A model generated the notes under the pieces. The model was not told the origin of the DNA, ran no database searches, and was given only the letters and a program-made list of their open reading frames with translations. The translations under genes were made by a program, and so were the position numbers. Below are positions 16,848 to 24,384 of a DNA stretch of 64,000 nt, in pieces. The DNA is from Olavius algarvensis associated proteobacterium Delta 3 (GTDB lineage: Bacteria; Desulfobacterota; Desulfobacteria; Desulfobacterales; CAFBRK01): NCBI GenBank assembly GCA_903231505.1, contig CAFBRK010000344.1:1-64000 (forward strand), written 5' to 3'. Numbering within the stretch: the first letter of the stretch is position 1; every line of letters begins with the position of its first letter.

Positions 16848-17230
16848 TTATTTTAAAGCGGCCTTTCCCTTGGGAAGGGATTTGACCCCCATGGTGTGGA
16901 TCAACTGATTGATATCGGTGGTTTTAAGGTTCATGCCGCCATCGGACACCGGCAGCAGAATGATCTTCCTGCCCTGCAGGGCTTCGGCGAGCCGCAGTTT
17001 GACGAAGGCCTCACCCCGGTGCCGGCCAGGCCATTGTTCATTTCCTGGATACCCTGGCTTCAGCAATCCCTTCGGCCTTGATGGCCTCGGGCGGCAGTTT
17101 CTGCTTTTCGAAATAGACATCGGCGACATAGAGTTCTTCGGCGGTCCATTTCCCGAAAATGCCATGCGGCCTGCTGCGCGCGACGGTTTCGCTCCCTTTG
17201 CCCGGATTGCTGTTATTGCGGTTTTTCAGG
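16848..17230 (-). pseudogene. Frameshifted 3' remnant of an SPFH/Band 7 (prohibitin-like) gene
   Basis: The minus strand encodes, in one frame, FGKWTAEELYVADVYFEKQK followed by LPPEAIKAEGIAEARV, and then in another frame FVKLRLAEALQGRKIILLP, VSDGGMNLKTTDINQLI and a final GVKSLPKG. Together these are the C-terminal coiled region and tail of an SPFH-domain protein. The frames are broken by at least one indel and the N-terminal SPFH domain is missing. The upstream end abuts the start of a glycosyltransferase on the opposite strand. Confidence 0.6.
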
Positions 17231-17291
17231 AAATCTGGTGTGATGGATGCGACGGATTCAATTCATTTGGCATCACCACCTGGGAGCACTC

Positions 17292-18584
17292 ATGACGGTA
17301 AAGCGCACACATCTGAAGATTCTCCATGTGCTCGGTCAGTTGCCGGATGCCACCGGCAGCGGCATCTACCTGCAGGCCATGATGCGTGAGGCCGCCGTTT
17401 GCGGCCATGAAAATTTCATGATCGCCGGCATTCAGACCGGCCAGGACGTCGAACTGCAGGGCGTTGTCCCCGGCCAGTGCCGTTTTGTCCGGTTTGACGG
17501 GGGTGATATTCCGTTTCGTATCCCCGGCATGACCGATGTCATGCCCTACCCCAGCACCCGGTTTGCCGATCTGTCCGAATCCGATGTCGACACCTACGAA
17601 ACGGTGTTTACCCGGGTGCTGACGGACGTCGTGACCGCGTTCAGACCGGATATCATCCACAGCCATCACCTCTGGTTGGTTAGTTCCCTGGCGCGGCGTC
17701 TGTTCCCGAAGATCCCGGTCGTGGCCACCTGCCACGGCACGGATCTGCGCCAATTCCAGAATTGTCCTCACCTTCGGGACAGGGTGGTGAGCGGGTGCGG
17801 TCGCCTGAGTGCGGCCATGGCCCTGGGTGCGTCCCAGAAGCAGGACATCGAGGGTCTTTACCGGCTGCCGCCGGAACGGGTGGTCGTCACCGGGGCCGGT
17901 TACAGCGACACCCTTTTTACTTCCGGCGCCAAACCCGCCCCCCGCCCCGTCCAGCTGGTTTACGCGGGCAAGCTCTTGAACGCCAAGGGTTTGCCCTGGT
18001 TGTTGAAGGCCCTGAAAACGATCCCGGCGCCGGAATGGCAGCTGCACCTGGTGGGGGGTGGAAGCGGTATGGAAAAAGACGAATGTCTGCGCCTGGCGAG
18101 GGATCTGGGGGAACGGGTGGTGATACACGGCCAGATTCCGCAGAAGCGCCTGGCCGCCCTATTCAAAACGTCCCATATCTTCGTGCTGTCGTCTTTTTTC
18201 GAGGGCCTGCCGCTGGTGGTGCTGGAGGCTCTGGCCAGTGGTTGCCGTGTGGTTGCCACAGACCTTCCTGGCGTTCTGGAGGTCGTGGGCGATTGCAACG
18301 TCGATTATATCTCCCTGGTCCGGACCCCGCGTCTGAGAAAGATGGACCAGCCGTATCCCGAGGATCTGGCGGCGTTCGAGCAGGATCTGGCCCGGGCCCT
18401 TGACATCCAGATCGCGGGGGCCCTCCGCCACCCCCAAATCGACCTCGCGCCCATCGAAGATACATTGGCCGCCTTTACCTGGAGCGGTATCTTCGCAAAG
18501 GTTCAGCAGGTCTACTTCAAGGTGCATTCGCCCGAACACCGATTGCATTCTGAATCGAAGAGGCCGCCTGTGGAAAAATCATGA
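17292..18584 (+). CDS. GT4-type glycosyltransferase (GT-B fold)
   Basis: 430 aa from the ATG at 17292, which has GGGAG 8 nt upstream; an earlier in-frame ATG at 17247 has none. N-terminal domain: ILHVLGQLPDATGSGIYLQAM and HSHHLWLVSSLARRLFP. C-terminal domain: VYAGKLLNAKGLPWLLKAL, then HLVGGGSGMEKDE, and the nucleotide-sugar-binding region SSFFEGLPLVVLEALASGCRVVAT, with the EX7E-type pair. It should transfer a sugar from an NDP-sugar to a glycan or lipid. No other polysaccharide genes are adjacent, so the pathway is unknown. Confidence 0.88.
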   Translation: MTVKRTHLKILHVLGQLPDATGSGIYLQAMMREAAVCGHENFMIAGIQTGQDVELQGVVPGQCRFVRFDGGDIPFRIPGMTDVMPYPSTRFADLSESDVDTYETVFTRVLTDVVTAFRPDIIHSHHLWLVSSLARRLFPKIPVVATCHGTDLRQFQNCPHLRDRVVSGCGRLSAAMALGASQKQDIEGLYRLPPERVVVTGAGYSDTLFTSGAKPAPRPVQLVYAGKLLNAKGLPWLLKALKTIPAPEWQLHLVGGGSGMEKDECLRLARDLGERVVIHGQIPQKRLAALFKTSHIFVLSSFFEGLPLVVLEALASGCRVVATDLPGVLEVVGDCNVDYISLVRTPRLRKMDQPYPEDLAAFEQDLARALDIQIAGALRHPQIDLAPIEDTLAAFTWSGIFAKVQQVYFKVHSPEHRLHSESKRPPVEKS

Positions 18585-19362
18585 GAATATCGATGAACCA
18601 TCTTGACAGAATTTCATTATGAATCATATGAATCAGATGATCGGTTTCTATAGTATATATTGATGATCCTACCGCATATTGAGATTCATCCTGTTACAGC
18701 ACACAACGGCTGCATTTCTCCTTATATTGAGATTCATCCTGTTACAGCACACAACGGCTGCATTTCTCCTTTTTCCGCCCCCGAGATGGGCCCCTGACCA
18801 TTTCCATTATAGCGGACGGATCGTCGATTGAGACTTCGGCGATACCCTTGGCGGTTCCCCCTTGATGGAAGAGAAAGGCTTCAAACAATCTGAAGCGTCT
18901 CTCAAAAATTTCTGTTTGTCCTGTAATACGTGAAAATTAGGTAAGGCGGGAGTGCGTCTGGCATTCCCCATTCTCAGGACAGCCAGGAAGAGACCCCCGT
19001 CGCCCTTAACCCGGACATTGCACCAAAAGGAGACGTTCATGGCCAAGCGCACACCTTAATTTATTCAAACAGATGTGTGATCCCGCTCAGCGGGAGGCAC
19101 TTCGAGATGAAGCTGTAGTCCTTCTACCGCGAGCCTCGAATAACGCCGGCCATGGATGTCTCCTTTTGGCCCGCAGGGTGAAATCTTTTCAGGCCTTGCA
19201 TCAGTGTTTCAACGTGACACATTGCATCGCCGCCGGTTGGATCCGTATTCACGTTAAGGAACTGATATTATTTTTTTCTATACGTTTGCTGAAAAGATTT
19301 CATGCAATATTCGGGCTAACCACGGGCAATCCGTATAACGTTTAACTCGAAGGAGGTGTAAG
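18585..19362. other. 778-bp intergenic region with repeats
   Basis: No credible gene. It contains a perfect two-copy 48-bp tandem repeat (18676-18771). It also contains a 14-bp inverted pair, TGAAATCTTTTCAG at 19179-19192 and its complement at 19289-19302. The second arm lies in a segment (TTGCTGAAAAGATTTCATGC onward) that recurs on the opposite strand near 61050. Confidence 0.6.
18676..18771. repeat. Perfect 2 x 48-bp tandem repeat
   Basis: Unit 18676-18723 starts ATATTGAGATTCATCCTG and ends TGCATTTCTCCTT; 18724-18771 repeats it without change. The identity implies a recent duplication or an assembly artefact. Confidence 0.9.
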
Positions 19363-20178
19363 GTGACAAAAATGGCTTCGACGGTGATCATTGTCCTTCT
19401 GACAATTCCAGTGGCCGCAATCGGCGCGTTTTATCCTCCCGTTGGCCCCGATCCGGCTGCGCCGCCCGGCACAGCGGAAGGAAGTGGAATTCAATCAGGC
19501 GCATTCACCTATGCTGCCGGAGACTACATTACCTTCGACAGTATTTTCATCACAAACGAACCGACAGACACATCGGACCCGGACCATGACAGCGACTGGT
19601 TCGGTGTTGGTCTTTTTAACGCCACAGCCCCATTCGCCCCTTCGTTGGAACTCACGGTTATTGGTGATGTTGGTGGTGCCTCAAGCTGGCTTCCAATTGA
19701 CGGCGGGGCGGGTGTTACAGGGCCTAATGGTGATTCTTTCCTTTCACAGACGGATTACTACAAGACAACCGGGGCGGGTACATATTCTCTTCCGAATACG
19801 TATGCCGGACAATCGGTCAAATTCGGTATCGGGGTATTTGACCTGAACAATGCTTCCGGAGCTTCGGCCCTTCTGGTCGACAACATTCTTTGGACGGACA
19901 GCACCGGTACCGTTACAAAGGGGTTCTGGGACTTTGATGCACCTGCCGACCCCTGGAGCGCGGAAGGCTTTTTCTATCCGGATGGCGGTCCTGCCGGCCT
20001 GTTCGAGGTGCTGCCCGATACGGCACTTCCGGAGGTGACCAAGCCTGGCTCAGGAAACTATGCCTATTTGTCCACATTCGAAGATGAGCTGCCGGTACCG
20101 GCTCCGACCCCGGTAATTCTTCTCGCTTCGGGTCTGATTTTGCTTGTGGGAAGCAAACGACGGAGTTCTCATTCATGA
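19363..20178 (+). CDS. VPLPA-CTERM sorting domain exported protein
   Basis: 271 aa from a GTG with AAGGAGG 8 nt upstream. An N-terminal signal peptide (STVIIVLLTIPVAAIGAF) leads to a beta-rich domain with DPDHDSDW and an AGQSVKFGIGVFDLNNASGAS strand. The tail LPVPAPTPVILLASGLILLVGSKRR is a VPLPA/PEP-CTERM sorting signal, normally processed by an exosortase and linked to surface glycoproteins or exopolysaccharide. No exosortase is in the window. The ligand or role is unknown. Confidence 0.8.
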   Translation: MTKMASTVIIVLLTIPVAAIGAFYPPVGPDPAAPPGTAEGSGIQSGAFTYAAGDYITFDSIFITNEPTDTSDPDHDSDWFGVGLFNATAPFAPSLELTVIGDVGGASSWLPIDGGAGVTGPNGDSFLSQTDYYKTTGAGTYSLPNTYAGQSVKFGIGVFDLNNASGASALLVDNILWTDSTGTVTKGFWDFDAPADPWSAEGFFYPDGGPAGLFEVLPDTALPEVTKPGSGNYAYLSTFEDELPVPAPTPVILLASGLILLVGSKRRSSHS

Positions 20179-20382
20179 TAGGAGCAAATCAACGTGCCCT
20201 GATAAAACACCGAACATCGGCTGATGGTACTAAGGTGTCAGCTCGATGCCATGCCCATTGGATATCCGGTTCCTACTTCTTGACCTTGGGGGAACGGCGC
20301 AGCCCGCCTCGAGCATGGCGACAGGAGCCTTTGTTCTCTCCAACGGAAGCGATGGCATTCGGCGCATCAGCGCATCTGCTGC

Positions 20383-20877
20383 TTACGCCTGAAGCTTTCT
20401 GCGAAACGAATTGAGCTGGATGATATGCTGCCGCTCCTGGCGGATGATATCGTCCAGCCTGTCCCGGCCTAAATTGGGGGGAACCATGTCCTTCAAGCCG
20501 ATGTAGAAAAGGATCGACTCTTTCTCCAGACCGAGGGCGATATCGATGATTTCCGTGATCGATTCCTTGCCCGTGAGCGCGTCGGCGGCCGCCGGACTAC
20601 CCTCACCGCCGTGGGTGTCTGCCATGGCAGCGAGATATTGAGCAGATTCATTCAGAGGGTCGAATACGGTCTGGGTTTTTTCCGCCTCGGAGATGCGGGT
20701 TCTCATCTTCTCGAACGTCACCTTGTGCGTATCCTCCATGCCGGCCAGTTGTTCCAGTGTCTCCCGGTTCCGCAGCTCCGACTGTCGTTCTGCGGCTTTC
20801 CGGTAGAACCGGGCACCGTTTTCTTCAATCCGGATCGCAATTTTCAACATTTCATCCGCGTTGAAATCATATCTCAT
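20383..20877 (-). CDS. Ferritin-like/rubrerythrin family protein
   Basis: 164 aa from ATG 20877, which has GGGGG about 8 nt upstream; the open frame extends further but without a better start. The four-helix di-iron pattern is visible: IEENGARFYRKAAE, then MEDTHKVTFEKM (ExxH), LGLEKESILFYIGL, and IRQERQHIIQL (second ExxH). There is no rubredoxin-like C-terminal Cys domain. A likely role is iron or oxidative-stress handling in the cytoplasm, common in anaerobes. Confidence 0.85.
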   Translation of the reverse strand: MRYDFNADEMLKIAIRIEENGARFYRKAAERQSELRNRETLEQLAGMEDTHKVTFEKMRTRISEAEKTQTVFDPLNESAQYLAAMADTHGGEGSPAAADALTGKESITEIIDIALGLEKESILFYIGLKDMVPPNLGRDRLDDIIRQERQHIIQLNSFRRKLQA

Positions 20878-20938
20878 CGAATACCCCCTTTGTATTTGAT
20901 AGCGATTGCCAGAATTGCGTTCCGATCCACCATTCCGG

Positions 20939-20998
20939 TTACCAGGTGACACTCATCATCGTACAGTTCAGCCCGCTGTCGATGCCCATGAGGGTTAA
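20939..20998 (-). pseudogene. Duplicated 3'-end remnant of the KAS III-like gene
   Basis: The minus strand encodes LMGIDSGLNCTMMSVTW then a stop, nearly identical to the C-terminus LMGIGSGLNCTMMSVTW of the 340-aa synthase at 21482. About 54 nt align with 3 mismatches. The two copies are direct repeats flanking the 145-aa exported-protein gene, whose stop codon sits exactly at the repeat boundary (20995-20997). Confidence 0.75.
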
Positions 20999-21432
20999 CG
21001 CCATAATGGCTCTCGCGGCTTGAAGACCTGTACGTCGTACTCCCCTCTGACGGTAACCCTAGGCCACAATAGCGTTGACCAATACACACCAATGACTTCT
21101 CCGTCCGGATCGACAATATCGAATGCCTCTGGTGCATTTTGATTATTTCGCATCACGCTGCGGATGAGCCGGTTGAGGTCCTGAGACTCCAGATCGATTT
21201 CTCGCCAGAACCTGGCGGTTTGCCGCCAGGGCGGCTTGAGCCCGATGATGGCGTCCGGGGCCCGATTCCTTCCGGTGGAATAATAACGATAGTCGGCCGG
21301 AGGACGGCCTTCATTGAACGCTTGCGTCATCTCCGCGTTTCGCCGGAGCCCACCGGCTCCACCCGCAATACTTATGGGTGGTACCAGCAATAAAACGACA
21401 CAAAGAATGGATAGGCATATCGTTATCTTCAT
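20995..21432 (-). CDS. Small exported protein of unknown function
   Basis: 145 aa. An N-terminal signal peptide (CLSILCVVLLLVPPISIAGG) precedes a mature domain with no recognised family. The sequence has ARFWREIDLESQDLNRLIRSV and DIVDPDGEVIGVYWSTLLWPRV near the C-terminus, and is probably periplasmic. The gene lies between direct repeats of the neighbouring synthase 3' end, which suggests it was inserted as a unit with the duplication. Confidence 0.6.
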   Translation of the reverse strand: MKITICLSILCVVLLLVPPISIAGGAGGLRRNAEMTQAFNEGRPPADYRYYSTGRNRAPDAIIGLKPPWRQTARFWREIDLESQDLNRLIRSVMRNNQNAPEAFDIVDPDGEVIGVYWSTLLWPRVTVRGEYDVQVFKPREPLWR

Positions 21433-21481
21433 AGGGCACTCATTATTTTCGAAATGAAGTGGCTATTCAATGCAATAGCCA

Positions 21482-22504
21482 TCACCAGGTCACACTCATC
21501 ATCGTACAGTTCAGTCCGCTGCCGATGCCCATGAGGGCCACATGACTGCCGGCATGCAATCGACCTTCTTCGTCCGCCTGGGCCAGGGTGATCGGCAGGG
21601 CCGCCGGTCCGATATTTCCCAGGGTGTAAAAATTAAGGTGAAATTTTTCTGGAGTGGTGCCCAGGGTCTGGTTCAGCACGTCCATGTTACGCTGGCTGAC
21701 CTGATGGGGGATGTAGATATCGATGGTGTCGTCGCTCCAATTGTCCAGTTCCTTTTCGGCCAATTTCCAGGTGCGTTGCGCCAACTGGACACCATGGATC
21801 AATACACTGCTGGCATCGGCATACATCCGGTCCGGTTGTCCGAGGCAGAGACGGCTATGGGTGGTGGCGGCCATGGTGACGGCACCGTTGATGACATGGC
21901 CAGACCTGGTTTGGTTTCGATGCCCGAGGATCATGGCGACTGCTCCGGAACCCAGGGTCAGGGTCGCAAATTCATCCCGAAATTCCTGATCTGAAATAGC
22001 ATCCGACTGAAGCCGGTTTATGGTCGCGTTCATCACTTCCTGGGATCCCTCCCCGTCGACGATCAATCCGTATTGGATCATCCCGGATTCGATCATCAAA
22101 GAGATGGTGACCATCGCATTCATGAATCCCAGGCAGGCATTGCCGATGTCGTAGTTGATGCAGGCGGGTGACAGCCCCAGGTTGCCGTGAACCAGGCAGG
22201 CGACCGACGGTTCGATGTAGTCCTTGCAGACCGAGGTATTGATAATGCATCCGATCTGTTGCGGATCGATACCGGACGCGGCGATAACCTTGCGTGCGGC
22301 AATCGTTGCCACGTCACTGGGCATGGTCCCCTCGTCCCAGAAGCGGCGCTCCTGGATTCCCGTCAGTCCGGAAATGATACCGCGGGGCAGGTTCAGGCGT
22401 TTCATGGTAGATGAAAGCTGCTCTTCAATCCATTCGGAGGTGACCCGATGGGGCGCCAGTTCGTAAGCCAGAGCTTCTATGGTGACGTTGCCTGAGAGCT
22501 TCAA
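21482..22504 (-). CDS. 3-oxoacyl-ACP synthase III-like (FabH/OleA superfamily)
   Basis: 340 aa, family length. The thiolase-fold catalytic triad is visible: Cys in DIGNACLGFMNAM, His in DIYIPHQVSQRNMD, and Asn in YTLGNIGPAALP. The N-terminal YIEPSVACLVHGNLGLSP and SGLTGIQERRFWDEG are close to the OleA/stand-alone KAS III branch. It condenses an acyl thioester with a malonyl or second acyl group; with no fab, ole or acp genes beside it, the product cannot be stated. A diverged copy of its last 18 codons lies 0.5 kb downstream. Confidence 0.85.
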   Translation of the reverse strand: MKLSGNVTIEALAYELAPHRVTSEWIEEQLSSTMKRLNLPRGIISGLTGIQERRFWDEGTMPSDVATIAARKVIAASGIDPQQIGCIINTSVCKDYIEPSVACLVHGNLGLSPACINYDIGNACLGFMNAMVTISLMIESGMIQYGLIVDGEGSQEVMNATINRLQSDAISDQEFRDEFATLTLGSGAVAMILGHRNQTRSGHVINGAVTMAATTHSRLCLGQPDRMYADASSVLIHGVQLAQRTWKLAEKELDNWSDDTIDIYIPHQVSQRNMDVLNQTLGTTPEKFHLNFYTLGNIGPAALPITLAQADEEGRLHAGSHVALMGIGSGLNCTMMSVTW

Positions 22505-22600
22505 GATATGTCATCTCCTTCCAACACGTGGTAACACAGAACCCGGATCTTACGGTGTTATCCAACGGATTTCAACTGCCGGTATGCGCGCACCGCGATG

Positions 22601-24058
22601 TCACCGGCGGGCCGGCGGTACGAAGTTAGCGATATAAAAATCTTCGATTATCCCCTGTACCTTCAAGCTTTCCCCGTAAGCGCGGGCGCTGTTCTTATCC
22701 GGAAATCGCGATACCCGCACCTGGTACCATGCCTTGCCGCCCCGTTTCGTCTGGATCCAGTAGGCGGCAACTCCTTTTTCACGCAGCTGCGCCATGAATC
22801 GCTCTGCATGTTCCGGTTTCAGATAGGCGGCCACCTGGACCGTGAAGCGGCCTTCCACCGGAAATGTCAGCGATTTTTTCTCGTCGCCGGATTCCGGTTT
22901 GAGAAGATAGTCTGCGGTGTTGATCACAAGCGCCACGGCGGCGACGGCGACAACTCCGGCCATTCCCCATTGGACTGCCCGTCGAAAGGGAACCGATGTC
23001 CGGAAAAGGTGTACGGCCTTTTCAGCCACGCCATAGGCCGCGCGGGCCGCCGCGCCGCAGCCCTTTAACAAGGATGCCAGCTGTCGCCAGAGTGCGGCAA
23101 ACGCGGCGGCGCCCGATCTTCTGGCGTCTTCTGGTGTCTCCAGAAGCGGTTCCGGAGCGGGTGGATTGAAGCGGCTGCGCATCGCCGCCAGCCGGGCCGG
23201 GTCCTCCCCATCGAGCAGGCGGCGTCCTGCTTCAAACAGCTCCCTGTTCTGATCTGTTTCTTCGCGCCAGTGCATGCATGCGGCAATGCCGCCGAGCAGT
23301 TCCGGATCCGTGAAATTGGCCTGATAGGCATGGATGTATATCGCCATTGCCCATTCATCGGCACGGCCTTCGCGGAGAAAAATCGAAGCGAGGCGAACCG
23401 CCAGTTTCGACGCATGGGAGTCTTTTTGTTCCATTACGCGGCGGTACGTTTGAAGCGCCGCAAAATCGGTCCGCTCTTCGGTGCTGTAAAACCGGGCCAG
23501 CAAACGTTGGATGCGCCTGTTGCGGGGCTGGGCCTCGCCGATGCGAGCCGCCAGTTCCAGGTATGCTTCGGGCAGCCAGCCCCTGCCGCCGGACTGGCTC
23601 AGCCAGGTTTCGGCCGCTTCCCGGTCATGGGGCTGGTTGTTCAAATGGGACACAATAAACCGCTCGGAGTCCAGGTTCCGATCGGCTCTTGCCAGGTAAA
23701 ACCGGGCGAGCTGTTCCACTGCCTGTCGGGAATGTTGTTTGCGAAGCCGGGGTGACAGAAGAAAGCTGTCAAACAGGGACACGATCTTTTGGTAAATTGC
23801 TTCGGCTTCTTTGACGCTCCCGGCCCGTTCCAGTTCCATCCCCGATCCCGTATACTGCTGAACGGCACGCTCCCCCAATCGATTCATGACCCAGCCCACT
23901 GCCAGAAACGCTAAAAGGAGGATCGCCGCGGTCCACGCCACATTTTGCGTCACGACGATGGGGGCGCCGGCAAGGGGTAATACCCACAGTATCGATAATC
24001 CGCCGATGACGATGGACAGCCAGAGTCTAACGGCCGTATGTTTTATGGCATGCAGCAT
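22601..24058 (-). CDS. Membrane protein with TPR-like middle and C-terminal SPOR domain
   Basis: 485 aa. Two N-terminal transmembrane helices (IGGLSILWVLPLAGAPIVV and WTAAILLLAFLAVGWVMNRL) come first, then a helical, TPR-like region (residues about 80-300; AEAIYQKIVSLFD). A third transmembrane segment (GMAGVVAVAAVALVINTA, about 370-390) leads to a C-terminal SPOR domain (RFTVQVAAYLKPEHAERFM ... WYQVRVSRFPDKNSARAY). SPOR domains bind denuded septal peptidoglycan, so a role in cell division or envelope work is likely. No strong ribosome-binding site is seen. Confidence 0.8.
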   Translation of the reverse strand: MLHAIKHTAVRLWLSIVIGGLSILWVLPLAGAPIVVTQNVAWTAAILLLAFLAVGWVMNRLGERAVQQYTGSGMELERAGSVKEAEAIYQKIVSLFDSFLLSPRLRKQHSRQAVEQLARFYLARADRNLDSERFIVSHLNNQPHDREAAETWLSQSGGRGWLPEAYLELAARIGEAQPRNRRIQRLLARFYSTEERTDFAALQTYRRVMEQKDSHASKLAVRLASIFLREGRADEWAMAIYIHAYQANFTDPELLGGIAACMHWREETDQNRELFEAGRRLLDGEDPARLAAMRSRFNPPAPEPLLETPEDARRSGAAAFAALWRQLASLLKGCGAAARAAYGVAEKAVHLFRTSVPFRRAVQWGMAGVVAVAAVALVINTADYLLKPESGDEKKSLTFPVEGRFTVQVAAYLKPEHAERFMAQLREKGVAAYWIQTKRGGKAWYQVRVSRFPDKNSARAYGESLKVQGIIEDFYIANFVPPARR

Positions 24059-24384
24059 GTCTTTTTAACGTTCATAGAGGGTTCAAGGGTTCAAGGCTTG
24101 CCCGCCTTTGGCGAGGGGTCGAGTGAAACAGGACAATGAAAGAGCCTATAACCCATGGCGACCCAGCACTACCATCTGACAACGATTGTCACCAACAGGG
24201 TCAAAACGCACATTAACCCAAGTTCTTGTACCAAATGCCTTCAACATCACCGCATCCGATATCGCTGTTCAACCAGCTAACCGGGCAAACGGGCCCACGG
24301 GCAGACGGGCCCACCCTTCGACGGAGCTGCCCTCGACCCTGCTCGGGACAGGCAGGACGAGCGGGCCCGCGGATCCCCAGGCCC
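24059..24384. other. 326-bp intergenic region with dispersed repeat
   Basis: No gene. GGGTTCAAGGGTTCAAGG (24079 on) and GAGGGGTCGAGTGAAA near 24112 resemble the block at 41895-41990. A second motif type (CCCTTCGACGGAGC, 24327 on) resembles other intergenic fragments near 33790 and 34924. Confidence 0.45.

Noticed and set aside
17226-18128. 300-codon minus-strand frame opposite the glycosyltransferase
   Set aside because: The plus-strand glycosyltransferase has clear motifs and a good start; the antisense frame has none.
18676-18771. Possible CRISPR array
   Set aside because: There are only two identical units with no spacer between them, and no cas genes in the window.
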